Notes: generated by a model from the letters alone, not told the origin. Counted from the first letter of the stretch, positions 19,701 to 28,260 are shown. The stretch: 64,000 nucleotides of DNA from Nocardia sienata NBRC 100364 (GCF_001613205.1 NZ_BDBX01000019.1:124001-188000); one strand, 5' to 3'. Translations and numbers: made by a program.

Positions 19701-20170
19701 ACGGCGATACCACCGGCCTGTCGGCCAACCAGTTCTTCTACGGCCTGCGCCACGGCGAAGAACACCGGGTACAGCTAGAGAAGGGCGTCATCCTGCTCAT
19801 CGGGCTGGAGGCGATCTCCGAACCCGACGAACGCGGGATGCGCACGGTCATGTGCATCCTCAACGGGCAGTTGCGCCCGGTATCCGTGCGTGACCGTTCC
19901 ATCGCCAGTGAGATCCCGGCCGCGGAGAAGGCCGACAAGAACAACCCGCATCACATCGCGGCGCCCTTCGCCGGCGTCGTGACGCTGACCGTGGCCGAAG
20001 GGGAAGCGGTCGCCTCGGGCGACACCATCGGCACCATCGAGGCCATGAAGATGGAGGCCGCCATCACCGCGCCGCGCGGCGGGGTGGTGGGCCGGGTGGC
20101 CATCACGCAGGTACAGCAGGTCGAAGGCGGTGATCTGCTGGTCGAGCTGGGCGAGCGCGAATCCGAATGA
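16772..20170 (+). CDS. pyc: Pyruvate carboxylase
   Basis: Biotin enzyme that carboxylates pyruvate to oxaloacetate, feeding the TCA cycle. The single-chain 1132-residue protein has an N-terminal biotin carboxylase (MFSKVLVANRGEIAIR; ATP-grasp KAVAGGGGRGMR; EMNPRIQVEHTVTEE), a carboxyltransferase domain (TFRDAHQSLLATR, HVHTHDTPGGQLATY, GTTSQPAL) and a C-terminal biotinyl domain with EAMKME (biotinylated Lys about residue 1093). An in-frame upstream ATG would add 19 non-conserved residues; the family start fits ATG 16772. rsmD overlaps its stop by 4 bases. Confidence 0.98.
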   Translation: MFSKVLVANRGEIAIRAFRAAYELGVGTVAVFPHEDRNSVHRLKADEAYEIGEEGHPVRAYLSVDAIIEAAKTAGADAIYPGYGFLSENPDLAAACAREGITFIGPSAEVLELAGNKARAIAAARAAGLPVLDSSAPSADVAELLAAAESMEFPVFVKAVAGGGGRGMRRVAEPSGLREAIEAASREAESAFGDPTVFLEQAVVNPRHIEVQILADTQGDVMHLFERDCSLQRRHQKVIELAPAPNLDPELRDRICADAVAFARQIGYSCAGTVEFLLDERGNHVFIEMNPRIQVEHTVTEEITDVDLVQSQLRIAAGESLADLGLSQDKVTIRGAALQCRITTEDPANGFRPDTGRITAYRTPGGAGIRLDGGANLGAEIGAYFDSMLVKLTCRGRDFPAAVARARRALMEFRIRGVTTNIPFLLAVLGDDDFTAGRITTSFIDERPELLATREPADRGTKILNYLADVTVNKPHGARPTTVYPHDKLPAIDLSVPPPDGSRQKLLTLGPEGFARALREQKAVGVTDTTFRDAHQSLLATRVRTNGLLDVAGHVARLTPELLSIEAWGGATYDVALRFLYEDPWERLAALREAIPNICLQMLLRGRNTVGYTPYPERVTRAFVAEATETGIDIFRIFDALNNVDQMRPAIDAVRVTGTAIAEVALSYTGDLTDPDEKLYTLDYYLKLAEQIVDAGAHVLAIKDMAGLLRAPAAAKLVTALRSNFDLPVHVHTHDTPGGQLATYLAAWQAGADAVDGASAAMAGTTSQPALSAIVAAAAHSEYDTGLNLRNVCDLEPYWEALRKVYAPFESGLPAPTGRVYTHEIPGGQLSNLRQQAIALGLGDRFEEVEAKYAAADRLLGRLIKVTPSSKVVGDLALSLVGSGIDIEQFAADPGRYDIPDSVIGFLRGELGTPAGGWPEPFRERALAGRSAAKPESELSAADEAGLAGSSEERRATLNRLLFPGPTAEFLAHREKYGDTTGLSANQFFYGLRHGEEHRVQLEKGVILLIGLEAISEPDERGMRTVMCILNGQLRPVSVRDRSIASEIPAAEKADKNNPHHIAAPFAGVVTLTVAEGEAVASGDTIGTIEAMKMEAAITAPRGGVVGRVAITQVQQVEGGDLLVELGERESE

Positions 20171-20760
20171 CCCGGATCGTCGCCGGGACCGCCGGTGGGC
20201 GGCGCCTGAAGGTGCCACCCGCCGGGACCCGGCCCACCTCCGACCGGGTGCGGGAGGCGGTGTTCTCCTCGATCGAGGCGTGGATGGACCTCGCCGGCGC
20301 CCGGGTGCTCGACCTCTACGCCGGTTCGGGCGCGCTCGGGCTGGAGGCGCTGTCGCGTGGCGCCGCCGCCGCACTGCTGGTCGAATCCGACCGCCGGGCG
20401 GCCGGGGTGCTGCGCGGCAATATCGCCGAGTTGGGCCTGGCCGGTGCACAGGTGCGGATCGGGACGGTGACGCAGGTGCTCGCCCACGGCGGCGCGGGCG
20501 CTTTCGATCTGGTGTTCGCCGATCCGCCCTACGAGTTGCCGACCGAGGCCGTCGAAGGGGATCTCACGGCGCTCGCCGCGTACGGTTGGCTCGCCGAGGA
20601 TGCGTTACTGCTGGTCGAACGCTCCGCCCGGTCGGTCGAGATCGACTGGCCCGCAGGCTTCGAGGGTCGTGCCGCCCGGCGCTACGGGGAGACCCGGATC
20701 GAGTCGGCGGTGTACGTCGGCGCGGACCCGGCGAACCGGGACGAACCTGCTAGCGTCTGA
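20167..20760 (+). CDS. rsmD: 16S rRNA (guanine(966)-N2)-methyltransferase
   Basis: SAM-dependent methylation of G966 in small-subunit rRNA. The 197-residue protein has GTAGGRRLKVPPAGTRPT at the N terminus, the SAM motif DLYAGSGALGLEALSRGA, and the catalytic FADPPYE. It overlaps the pyc stop as ATGA and is followed by coaD after 3 bases, so the three genes should be translated together. Confidence 0.95.
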   Translation: MTRIVAGTAGGRRLKVPPAGTRPTSDRVREAVFSSIEAWMDLAGARVLDLYAGSGALGLEALSRGAAAALLVESDRRAAGVLRGNIAELGLAGAQVRIGTVTQVLAHGGAGAFDLVFADPPYELPTEAVEGDLTALAAYGWLAEDALLLVERSARSVEIDWPAGFEGRAARRYGETRIESAVYVGADPANRDEPASV

Positions 20761-20763
20761 TCC

Positions 20764-21249
20764 ATGGCAGGAGCTTTGTGCCCGGGATCCTTCGATCCGG
20801 TGACCAACGGCCATCTCGATGTGTTCCGGCGGGTAGCCGAGCAATTCGACGAGGTCGTGATCACGGTGATGATCAACAAGAAGAAGCAGGGCATGTTCTC
20901 GATCGACGAACGGATCGAGATGCTGCGCGACGCCACCGCGGATCTGGCAGGCGTGCGGGTCGCCTCCTGGGACGGTCTGCTGGTCGATTTCGCCCGGGAG
21001 CAGGGCATCACCGCCATCGTCAAGGGGCTGCGCGACGCCGGTGATTTCGGCTACGAACTCCAGATGGCGCAGATGAACAAGAAGCTCTCCGGTGTGGACA
21101 CCTTCTTCATCGCGACCAACCCCACCTTCAGCTACCTGTCCAGCTCCCTTGTCAAGGAAGTGGCGGCCTTCGGCGGCGATGTCAGCGATATGCTGCCGCC
21201 GCTGGTACACAAACGGCTACTCGACCGGCTGGCCGAGCGAGCGGGCTGA
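20764..21249 (+). CDS. coaD: Phosphopantetheine adenylyltransferase
   Basis: Adds AMP to 4'-phosphopantetheine, the penultimate step of coenzyme A synthesis. The 161-residue length is normal. Seen: [16 protein letters not shown] (T/HxGH nucleotidyltransferase motif), [20 protein letters not shown], and [11 protein letters not shown]. Its last 33 bases overlap the end of the opposite-strand GtrA gene. Confidence 0.97.
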   Translation: MAGALCPGSFDPVTNGHLDVFRRVAEQFDEVVITVMINKKKQGMFSIDERIEMLRDATADLAGVRVASWDGLLVDFAREQGITAIVKGLRDAGDFGYELQMAQMNKKLSGVDTFFIATNPTFSYLSSSLVKEVAAFGGDVSDMLPPLVHKRLLDRLAERAG

Positions 21250-21792
21250 CCCGGACCGCGCGGCGGTCACTTCCCGGGCCCGCTGCAGCGGCCGGAACAC
21301 CAGACCGCGCAGCGCCAGGAACCGCAGGCCCCCGACCACGGCGCTGATCGCCAGCACGGCCGCGGCCTGGGCGGGCTCGTTCAGTGCCGGGGCCAGGACC
21401 TCCAGCGCGGCCAGGGCCGCGGTGCTGATACCCAGCCCCAGCAGCGCCAGGCCGCCGCCTTCCCACTGCGCGGTGAACCAGCCGACCCGCTCGGCGGCGT
21501 GAAAGGTGAGCCGGCGGTGTAGTTCGTTGGCCAGGACGGTACTCACGACCGAACCGGCCACATTGGCGAGCAGCGGCCCGGCGCCGGTGAGGGTCAGGAA
21601 GAGCAGGACATAGGAAATATTGCTCAATCCGCCGACCAGTGCGAAACGAATCAACTGCGGGAACGCACGGTCACCGCGCAGGTACTGCAGGAGGCGCTGC
21701 CGCCAGGCGGTGGGGGTGAATGCTTCCGGCCAATCGATATCCAGATCCCCGGTGGTCAGTGCCGTGGAAGTAGGCAACTGCAGGATGGTCAT
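21217..21792 (-). CDS. GtrA-family membrane protein
   Basis: A 191-residue protein with four predicted membrane segments. [19 protein letters not shown] and the following [18 protein letters not shown] are typical of GtrA, a family thought to flip undecaprenyl-linked sugars or support cell-wall glycosylation. The N-terminal 45 residues are soluble. Start ATG at 21792. It is convergent with coaD and overlaps it by 33 bases at the 3' ends. Confidence 0.85.
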   Translation of the reverse strand: MTILQLPTSTALTTGDLDIDWPEAFTPTAWRQRLLQYLRGDRAFPQLIRFALVGGLSNISYVLLFLTLTGAGPLLANVAGSVVSTVLANELHRRLTFHAAERVGWFTAQWEGGGLALLGLGISTAALAALEVLAPALNEPAQAAAVLAISAVVGGLRFLALRGLVFRPLQRAREVTAARSGSARSLGQPVE

Positions 21793-22015
21793 GGGCGGTT
21801 CCGATCGGGCAAGGGACAGACACCCCTCCGCGCCGCGGTTGGGCTCCCCAAGAATTTAACACCAAGCGGAGGGTGGGTCTCCAGTTGATTGTGTGACTCT
21901 GCAGATATCGGGCAGAACGGCGACACACCGAAAGTAGGTTCGGCGCATCCACCGGCCCGGGGCACACTGGGAACGGCGTGATGTGTCGCCGATCGTCAGC
22001 AGGAGGACTTTGAGC

Positions 22016-22762
22016 ATGTATCGGGTATTCGAGGCGCTCGACGAACTGGTCGCCATAGTCGAGGAGGCACGCGGTATCCCCGCGACGCGCAACTGCATCG
22101 TGCCGCGTCCGGAAACCCTCGATCTGCTCGACGACGTGCGCGATGCGCTGCCCACCGAGATCGACGACGCCCAGGATGTGCTCGATCACCGGGACAAGAT
22201 CGTCGACGACGCCCGGGGTCTCGCGCAGGACACCATCCGCTCCGCCGACGAACAGGCCGCCGGCACCGTGGCCGACGCCCGCGCCGAGGCCGACCGGATC
22301 CTCGCCGAGGCCAAGGCGCACGCCGACCGGATGGTCGCCGAGGCCACCGCGCACGCCGACCGGATGGTCGATACGGCCACCGCCGAGGCCGAACGCCTTA
22401 TCGCCGACGCCAAGGCCGAGTACGAGGTGGTCACCGGCCGGGCCCGCGCCGAAGCCGAACGGACCGTCGAAGCCGGCCAGGCCGCCTACGACCGCTCGGT
22501 CGCCGAAGGCCAGGCCGAGCAGCGTCGGTTGGTGGAGGACACGGAGGTGGTGCGGGCCGCGCACGCCGAATCGGCCCGCATCATCGACACCGCGCACGCC
22601 GACGCCGACCGGATGCGCGCCGACTGCGACCACTACGTCGACACCAAACTCGCCGAATTCGAGGACACCCTCGGCAGCGCGCTGCGCACCGTCGGCCGGG
22701 GCCGCCAGCAGTTGCGCAACGGGTCTGGGGTGCCCGATTACGCCGCGGAGTTCCGGCGGTGA
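22016..22762 (+). CDS. sepIVA: SepIVA-like coiled-coil division protein
   Basis: DivIVA-domain-like protein of 248 residues that in mycobacteria acts at the septum and in polar envelope maturation. It begins MYRVFEALDELVAIVEEARG and contains RETLDLLDDVRDALP-type text (PRPETLDLLDDVRDALP), followed by a long Ala/Glu/Asp-rich coiled coil with repeated HADRMV units, then HYVDTKLAEFEDTLGSALRT and GRGRQQLR, all matching M. tuberculosis Rv2927c as I recall it. The ATG at 22016 has AGGAGG 10 bases upstream. Its TGA stop is also the first codon of an extragenic repeat. Confidence 0.93.
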   Translation: MYRVFEALDELVAIVEEARGIPATRNCIVPRPETLDLLDDVRDALPTEIDDAQDVLDHRDKIVDDARGLAQDTIRSADEQAAGTVADARAEADRILAEAKAHADRMVAEATAHADRMVDTATAEAERLIADAKAEYEVVTGRARAEAERTVEAGQAAYDRSVAEGQAEQRRLVEDTEVVRAAHAESARIIDTAHADADRMRADCDHYVDTKLAEFEDTLGSALRTVGRGRQQLRNGSGVPDYAAEFRR

Positions 22763-22905
22763 GCTGTGTTTGTTTGCGCGCCTCCGGCGCGCGGGTCGGG
22801 GCCCTGTAACCCCGATTCTTCCCTCCTCCGTTCAGTCGCTGCGCTCCTTCGCTCCGTCGGTCCAGAATCGCTCCGTCGGTCCAGAATCGGGGGCGGGCCC
22901 CGACC
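22760..22905. repeat. Structured extragenic repeat, copy 1
   Basis: Starts at the sepIVA stop with TGAGCTGTGTT. A perfect hairpin follows (GCGCGCC 22776-22782 / GGCGCGC 22786-22792). A long nested stem then pairs 22794-22804 (GGTCGGGGCCC) with 22895-22905 and, inside it, 22810-22819 (CCCCGATTCT) with 22883-22892. A 19-base tandem duplication (22850-22868 and 22869-22887) lies in the inner loop. Related copies are at 42671-42780 and 44535-44666. Confidence 0.8.
22850..22887. repeat. 19-bp perfect tandem duplication
   Basis: CGCTCCGTCGGTCCAGAAT occurs twice in tandem, at 22850-22868 and 22869-22887. Either copy of AGAAT could close the inner stem of the surrounding repeat element. Confidence 0.9.
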
Positions 22906-23260
22906 GTGGAGGTAGACCATCAGAAATAGACAGAAGGTGCATGCTGTCGTGCGCCTGGACCGGCCTGGGGAGGTGCACGTCGCCGCAAGTGCTCAATGGT
23001 CACCAGTCTCTGGACTTTCGGCTGCATACGCTCCAGAAACGGGGGCGGGCCCGACCACGAATGCCGGCCATTCGGAGTAGACGAAAGGTGCTCGGCGGAC
23101 CGAAGTCGGTACTTCCCGCCATGGACGGTGACCGTCCGCGATCGGTCGCTGCGTTCCCACCGAGTTTTGCCGGTCCGACCAAGCCGCGTACTGTGGTGTA
23201 GTTGCTCGCCGATTCCGGCGCAAAACCAACAGCCCCGACCCACCCAGTGGAGTGTTTGCG
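22906..23260. other. Intergenic remainder between repeat copy 1 and the DUF177 gene
   Basis: No gene is supported. The stretch 23041-23091 is a diverged copy of 22889-22940: both begin GGGGGCGGGCCC and end AGGTGC. This is a second, partial right half of the same element, offset by 152 bases. The DUF177 operon promoter must lie in the last 150 bases; TACTGT near 23190 is a possible -10. Confidence 0.5.
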
Positions 23261-23920
23261 ATGCCTGCCGATACCACCGCGCGCTCGCGTTCGGGTGCAC
23301 CTCGTGCACACGGCGCGGGCTTCGTGCTGGATGTCCGCAGCCTCGGTCGCGCCCCGGGCTCGATGCGCGAACTGCGGCGGACGGTCACCACCACCGAACG
23401 ACTCGGACTCGACCTCGTCGGCGTACCCGTCGGCGCGGAGGTCGAACTGGATCTGCGGTTGCAATCGGTGTCCGAGGGAGTGCTCGTCACCGGCACCCTC
23501 GAGGCACCGGTGGCCGGTGAGTGCTCACGGTGCCTCGAACCGTTCACCGATACCGTGCGGTTGTCGCTGACGGAGTTGTTCGCCTACCCGGACAGCGCCA
23601 CCGACCAGACCTCCTCCGAGGATGAGATCTACCGGATGAGCGACGACCTCATCGACCTCGAGCCCCTGGTAGTGGACCAGCTGGGTCTGGAATTGCCGCT
23701 GCAGCCGCTGTGCTCGCCGGACTGCCCGGGCCTGTGCCCGGAGTGCGGCGTCCGGATGGCGATTGCGGGATCCGATCATGGGCATGAGATACTTGATCCC
23801 CGCTGGGCCGGGCTGGCGAAATTCGCCTCCGGATCGCCCGGCAGCGGCAGCCCCGACGAGGGTGCGGCCACCGGAGATCATTCCACCGAGACAGCACGTA
23901 ACAGTACAGAGGAGAAGTAG
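23261..23920 (+). CDS. DUF177 (YceD) protein, 23S rRNA accumulation-type
   Basis: A 219-residue DUF177/YceD family protein. In plants and E. coli this family is linked to 23S rRNA processing or accumulation, and the gene is nearly always next to rpmF, as here. Seen: [30 protein letters not shown] and the C-terminal [13 protein letters not shown] with clustered cysteines, likely a metal site. The Ser/Glu-rich tail is not conserved. ATG 23261 has TGGAG upstream; a GTG at 23252 is an alternative. rpmF begins 2 bases after its stop. Confidence 0.9.
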   Translation: MPADTTARSRSGAPRAHGAGFVLDVRSLGRAPGSMRELRRTVTTTERLGLDLVGVPVGAEVELDLRLQSVSEGVLVTGTLEAPVAGECSRCLEPFTDTVRLSLTELFAYPDSATDQTSSEDEIYRMSDDLIDLEPLVVDQLGLELPLQPLCSPDCPGLCPECGVRMAIAGSDHGHEILDPRWAGLAKFASGSPGSGSPDEGAATGDHSTETARNSTEEK

Positions 23921-23922
23921 TC

Positions 23923-24105
23923 GTGGCCGTTCCCAAGCGCCGGATGTCCCGTTCCAACACCCGGTCGCGGCGCAGCCAGTGGAAGGCCGCCGCCCCCACC
24001 CTGATCACCTGCCCGAACCGGGCGTGTGGTCAGAAGACCCCGCCGCATATCGCGTGCCCCTCCTGCGGTACTTACAAGGGCCGCCAGGTCGTTTCCGCCG
24101 TCTGA
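23923..24105 (+). CDS. rpmF: 50S ribosomal protein L32
   Basis: Large-subunit ribosomal protein of 60 residues with [20 protein letters not shown] and a zinc ribbon CPNRAC...CPSC. The start is GTG at 23923 with GAGGAGAAG upstream, partly inside the DUF177 stop region. All four zinc cysteines are present. Confidence 0.96.
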   Translation: MAVPKRRMSRSNTRSRRSQWKAAAPTLITCPNRACGQKTPPHIACPSCGTYKGRQVVSAV

Positions 24106-24116
24106 CCCCGCGACCG

Positions 24117-24839
24117 TTGACCGCGGGTAAAGACGAGCCCGGTGAACCGGGTGATCATTCGGGTCTGCTCGCCGCCCTGGGCGTCGAGGTGGCTCCGGAA
24201 TTGTTGCGATTGGCACTGACCCATCGCTCGTACGCGTACGAGAACGGCGGCCTGCCGACCAATGAGCGGCTCGAGTTCCTCGGGGACTCCGTGCTCGGTC
24301 TGAGCATCACCGAACGGCTCTACCATGAGCATCCGGAGAAATCCGAGGGTGAGCTGGCCAAGCTGCGCGCGAGTGTGGTGAACATGCACGCGCTCGCCGA
24401 GGTGGCACGCAACCTGGGTGAGGGTGGTCTGGGCGCGCATCTGCTGCTCGGCAAAGGTGAGGAACTCACCGGCGGCCGGGACAAGCCCAGCATCCTCGCC
24501 GACGGTATGGAATCGCTGCTCGGTGCCGTCCACCTCGAGCACGGCATCGACGTGGCCCGTGAGGTCGTGCTCCGGCTGTTCGCCGATCTGCTCGAACGCG
24601 GTCCGCGGATGGGCGCGGGGCTGGACTTCAAGACCAGCCTGCAGGAGTTGACCGCCGAACGCGGTCTCGGTGTACCCAGCTACGAGATCACCTCCACCGG
24701 CCCCGACCACGACAAGGAATTCACCGCGACCACCGTGATCGCCGGGGATGCCTACGGTCAGGGGGTCGGCCGGTCGAAGAAAGAAGCCGAGCAGAAGGCG
24801 GCGGGCGCGGCCTACCGCGCGTTGACCGGCGAATCCTGA
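24117..24839 (+). CDS. rnc: Ribonuclease III, probable TTG start
   Basis: Cuts double-stranded RNA, including rRNA precursors. The 240-residue protein has the signature [24 protein letters not shown] and [18 protein letters not shown] in the nuclease domain, and a C-terminal dsRNA-binding domain ending [19 protein letters not shown]. No ATG or GTG lies before the conserved [12 protein letters not shown] segment, so TTG at 24117 ([10 protein letters not shown]) is the best start although no clear Shine-Dalgarno site precedes it. It begins 11 bases after rpmF and abuts mutM directly. Confidence 0.94.
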   Translation: MTAGKDEPGEPGDHSGLLAALGVEVAPELLRLALTHRSYAYENGGLPTNERLEFLGDSVLGLSITERLYHEHPEKSEGELAKLRASVVNMHALAEVARNLGEGGLGAHLLLGKGEELTGGRDKPSILADGMESLLGAVHLEHGIDVAREVVLRLFADLLERGPRMGAGLDFKTSLQELTAERGLGVPSYEITSTGPDHDKEFTATTVIAGDAYGQGVGRSKKEAEQKAAGAAYRALTGES

Positions 24840-25727
24840 ATGCCCGAACTTCCCGAGGTGGAGGTCGTACGCCGCGGCCTCACCGAACATCTGTGCGGGC
24901 GGACCGTGGAATCGGTCACCGTCACCCATCCGCGGTCGGTGCGCCGGCACGAGGCGGGTGCCGCCGATATGGCGGCCCGGCTCACCGGGCTCACGGTGGC
25001 CGCGGCGCAGCGGCGTGGGAAGTATCTGTGGCTCACCTTCGACGAACCCGGCGGCGGATCCGCCGATACCGCGCTGGTCGTGCATCTGGGTATGAGCGGG
25101 CAGATGCTGGTACAGCCCGCCGGCGCACCGGTGGAGAAGCACGCACATATCCGGGCGACCCTCGACGACGGGCGTGAACTGCGCTTCGTCGACCAGCGCA
25201 CCTTCGGCGGCTGGGTACTGGCACCGCTGGTGGAGGTGGACGGTGATCTGCTCCCCGACCTGCTCGCGCATATCGCCCGTGATCCGCTGGACCCCCGGTT
25301 CGACACCGAGCGGGTGATCGGTGTGCTGCGATCCAAGAACACCGAGATCAAGCGGGTATTGCTGGATCAGGCCGTGATCTCCGGGATCGGCAACATCTAC
25401 GCCGACGAGGCGCTGTGGCGGGCGAAGGTGCACGGCGGCCGGATCGCCTCGGCGCTCACCCGTCCGGTACTGCGCACCCTGCTCGCCGAGGCCCGCGCGG
25501 TGATGACCGACGCGCTCGCCGCCGGCGGTACCTCCTTCGACGCCCTGTACGTGAACGTGAACGGCGAATCAGGGTACTTCGAGCGTGCCCTGGCGGTGTA
25601 CGGGCGCGGCGACCGGCCGTGCCCGCGCTGCGGGGCGGTGATCGTGCGGGAGAAGTTCATGAACCGCTCGTCCTATTCCTGCCCGCGCTGTCAGCCGCCG
25701 CCACGCGGGCGTCGCGTTTCCTCCTGA
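24840..25727 (+). CDS. mutM: Formamidopyrimidine-DNA glycosylase
   Basis: Excises oxidised purines such as 8-oxoguanine and nicks the strand. The 295-residue protein starts [14 protein letters not shown] (catalytic Pro2 and Glu3), has Lys in [18 protein letters not shown]-type text ([24 protein letters not shown]) and a C-terminal zinc finger CPRC...CPRC, all residues present. Its ATG follows the rnc stop with no gap. mutM after rnc is the usual actinobacterial order. Confidence 0.97.
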   Translation: MPELPEVEVVRRGLTEHLCGRTVESVTVTHPRSVRRHEAGAADMAARLTGLTVAAAQRRGKYLWLTFDEPGGGSADTALVVHLGMSGQMLVQPAGAPVEKHAHIRATLDDGRELRFVDQRTFGGWVLAPLVEVDGDLLPDLLAHIARDPLDPRFDTERVIGVLRSKNTEIKRVLLDQAVISGIGNIYADEALWRAKVHGGRIASALTRPVLRTLLAEARAVMTDALAAGGTSFDALYVNVNGESGYFERALAVYGRGDRPCPRCGAVIVREKFMNRSSYSCPRCQPPPRGRRVSS

Positions 25728-25809
25728 CGACCCTCTCGCGCCCGGCCCGGCGGCGGGTTACGGTGGGCCTCGGCAAGATCACCGACCCGGTCCGGCTGGG
25801 AGGCAGGCC

Positions 25810-26391
25810 ATGCGCAAGCTCACCTATTACGTCGCCGCCACCATCGATGGGTTCATCGCCACCGAGGACGGCTCGGTGGATTTCTTCCCGGTCGGCGGCG
25901 ACCACGGTCCCGCCATCACCGCGCAGTATCCGGAAACGCTACCGTCGCGGGTGCGCGAATCGCTGGGTATCACCAAGCGCAACGAGAACTTCGACACCGT
26001 GATCATGGGCCGCAGGACCCACGATTTCGGGGTCCGTACCGGTACCGCGAGCCCGTACGCGCATCTGCGGCAGTACGTGGTGTCCACTACGCTCACCGCC
26101 CCGCCGGACCCGGCGGTGGCGCTGATCGGCGCCGATCCGGTCGCCGCGGTGGCCGAACTCAAACGGGAGCAGGGTCTGGGCATCTGGTTGTGCGGTGGCG
26201 GTGAACTGGCCCGGGCGCTGCTGCCGGAGATCGATCAGGTCTTCCTGAAGCTGTATCCGATCGTGCTGGGCCGTGGACGGCCGCTGTTCGGGACCGGTCC
26301 GCGACTGCCGGATCCGGCGTGTTTCCGGGTGATCACCAGCCAGGTCTTCGAGGATGGCGTCGCCTTCGTCAAGTACGGCCGGGTGGGTTAG
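25810..26391 (+). CDS. RibD C-terminal/dihydrofolate-reductase-fold protein
   Basis: A 193-residue protein of the RibD_C (PF01872-like) superfamily. It begins MRKLTYYVAATIDGFIA and has VIMGRRTHDFG, LWLCGGGELARALL and KLYPIVLGRGRPLF, the usual NADPH-binding and fold motifs. Such proteins act as small NADPH oxidoreductases; the substrate is unknown. TGGGAGGCAGGCC before the ATG is a good ribosome binding site. It touches the next gene (GTG at 26392). Confidence 0.85.
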   Translation: MRKLTYYVAATIDGFIATEDGSVDFFPVGGDHGPAITAQYPETLPSRVRESLGITKRNENFDTVIMGRRTHDFGVRTGTASPYAHLRQYVVSTTLTAPPDPAVALIGADPVAAVAELKREQGLGIWLCGGGELARALLPEIDQVFLKLYPIVLGRGRPLFGTGPRLPDPACFRVITSQVFEDGVAFVKYGRVG

Positions 26392-27459
26392 GTGGTGGCG
26401 GGCGAGTCGCCGGGGGCGGAGCAGGCCGGATCGCCCGCGCCGGGGCCCATCGCGGCCTTGCGCGAGATCGGATTCTGGCTCGAACGAGACCGGGCGCAGA
26501 CGCACCGGGTGAAGGCCTACCGCCGGGCCGCCGACACCCTCGCCGGCCTCGACGATGCCGCGGCCGATCGGCACCGCCGGGACCGCAGCTGGCAGGAGCT
26601 GGCGGGAATCGGCCCCAAAACCGCCGCGGTGATCGAGGAGGCGTACGCCGGGACCGTGCCGCGCTATCTGGCCGAATTACGTGCCGCCGCGAAACCGATC
26701 GGCGCCGAAGGCGCGCCCCTGCGTGATCTGCTGCGCGGTGATCTGCACACCCATTCGGACTGGTCCGACGGCGGCAGCCCGATCGCCGAAATGATGGGCT
26801 GTGCCGCCGCGATCGGGCACGAGTACTGCGCCCTCACCGACCATTCGCCGCGGCTGACGGTGGCCAATGGGCTATCGGCCGACCGGCTCCGGCGGCAACT
26901 CGACGTGGTGGCCGCACTCAACGCGGAACTGGCGCCGTTGCGGGTACTGACCGGAATCGAGGTCGATATCCTCGACGACGGCTCGCTCGACCAGGACGCC
27001 GATCTGCTCGCCGAACTCGATATCGTCGTCGCCAGTGTGCATTCGCGGTTGCGCGACGACCGCGACACCATGACCCGGCGGATGGTGTACGCGGTGGCGA
27101 ACCCGAATGTCGATGTGCTCGGCCACTGCACGGGCAGGTTGGTCGAAGGCGGGCGCGGTACCCGGCCGGAATCGGATTTCGACGCCCGGATCGTGTTCGA
27201 GGCCTGCCGCCGCTACGGTACGGCGGTAGAGATCAACAGCCGCCCCGAACGGCAGGACCCGCCGTCGCGGTTGATCCGGCTCGCAGTGGAGATGGGCTGT
27301 GAGTTCTCCATCGATACCGACGCGCATGCACCGGGCCAGCTGGACTGGCAGGGCTACGGCTGTGCCCGCGCGGTGGCCGCCGAGGTCCCGCCGGAGCGCG
27401 TCGTGAACACCCGCCCCGTGGAGGAACTTCTGGAGTGGACCCGTACTCCTGGCGGCTGA
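26392..27459 (+). CDS. PHP-domain phosphoesterase with helix-hairpin-helix N terminus
   Basis: A 355-residue protein related to the C-terminal half of PolX. Residues 15-100 contain an HhH-type segment (LAGIGPKTAAVIEEAYAG). The PHP domain has GDLHTHSDWSDGGSPI (metal-binding His residues), CALTDHSPRL, GIEVDIL, VASVHSRLR, LGHCTGRL and DTDAHAPGQLDW; all expected ligands are visible. There is no polymerase palm, so it probably is a stand-alone DNA or nucleotide phosphoesterase. Start GTG at 26392, immediately after the upstream stop. Confidence 0.88.
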   Translation: MVAGESPGAEQAGSPAPGPIAALREIGFWLERDRAQTHRVKAYRRAADTLAGLDDAAADRHRRDRSWQELAGIGPKTAAVIEEAYAGTVPRYLAELRAAAKPIGAEGAPLRDLLRGDLHTHSDWSDGGSPIAEMMGCAAAIGHEYCALTDHSPRLTVANGLSADRLRRQLDVVAALNAELAPLRVLTGIEVDILDDGSLDQDADLLAELDIVVASVHSRLRDDRDTMTRRMVYAVANPNVDVLGHCTGRLVEGGRGTRPESDFDARIVFEACRRYGTAVEINSRPERQDPPSRLIRLAVEMGCEFSIDTDAHAPGQLDWQGYGCARAVAAEVPPERVVNTRPVEELLEWTRTPGG

Positions 27460-27477
27460 CCGGCGGAAACGTGCGGG

Positions 27478-27700
27478 GTGCGGGATCTGACGGGCGGGCA
27501 GATCCGCGACCTGTTCCAGGGGCGGGTGTCGAACTGGCGGCAGGTCGGTGGTGCCGATCAGCCGGTACGCGTGGTCAACCGCTATGCGGGTTCGCGTGTG
27601 TGCCACCCAGGCTCCTGACGGTGTCGTGGCGGTGCCGGTGGCGCCGACCGTACCTTCGAGTCCGCGATGAGCGGCGGGCCGAAAGGCCGTGCGCAGGCGC
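27478..27700 (+). pseudogene. Remnant of a phosphate/PBP-like substrate-binding protein
   Basis: Frame 27478-27618 encodes VRDLTGGQIRDLFQGRVSNW and then QVGGADQPVRVVNRYAGS, the pattern of the PstS-like binding domain (DLT..Q.RDLF.G.I.NW..VGG). A TGA at 27616-27618 stops it, and the same frame resumes with DRTFESAMSGG from 27646, which resembles the next conserved part (TFE..v.gg) of that fold. There is no start codon with a ribosome binding site and the rest of the domain is missing. It lies between the PHP gene and the OsmC gene and looks like a degraded fragment. Confidence 0.6.
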
Positions 27701-27772
27701 CGTGGGCCGTACGGCGCGATCGGCCGAGGTCGGGTGCACGGTGTGGCGACGGCGGGTGGCAGGATCGCGAGC

Positions 27773-28258
27773 ATGGTTGACAACACCTCTACGGCATCAG
27801 CCCCGGCAGCGGGCGAGACGGCGCCCGCGGCGCAGGCCGGGCCGACCACCCTGTGGGTGGAACGGACGGGTACTCGCCGCTACACCGGACACAGTTCGCG
27901 CGGCGCCGAGGTGCTCATCGGTTCCGAAGGCGTGCCCGGCGTGTTCACCCCCGGTGAGCTGCTGAAGATCGCGCTGGCGGCCTGCTCGGGGATGAGTTCG
28001 GATCTCCCGCTGTCGCGGCGGCTCGGTGACGACTACGACGCCACCATCCGGGTGTCCGGCGCCGCCGACCGGGAGAACGAGGTGTATCCGCAGCTCGACG
28101 AGGTCTTCGAGCTCGATCTCAGCGAGCTCGACGCCGCGGCCCGGGACCGGCTGCTGGTGACGGTGCAGCGAGCCATCGACAAGGTCTGCACGGTCGGCCG
28201 TACCTTGAAGGCCGGCAGCAAGGTGACGCTGTCGTTCGATATCGACACGGTCGACTGA
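27773..28258 (+). CDS. OsmC/Ohr-family peroxide-reducing protein
   Basis: A 161-residue OsmC-like protein that would detoxify organic peroxides with two cysteines. Seen: [14 protein letters not shown] with the reactive Cys and [15 protein letters not shown] with the second Cys; [15 protein letters not shown] gives the N-terminal strands. Both active cysteines are present. The ATG at 27773 was preferred because upstream sequence is Arg-rich and not family-like. acyP starts 2 bases after its stop, as in mycobacteria. Confidence 0.9.
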   Translation: MVDNTSTASAPAAGETAPAAQAGPTTLWVERTGTRRYTGHSSRGAEVLIGSEGVPGVFTPGELLKIALAACSGMSSDLPLSRRLGDDYDATIRVSGAADRENEVYPQLDEVFELDLSELDAAARDRLLVTVQRAIDKVCTVGRTLKAGSKVTLSFDIDTVD

Positions 28259-28260
28259 TC

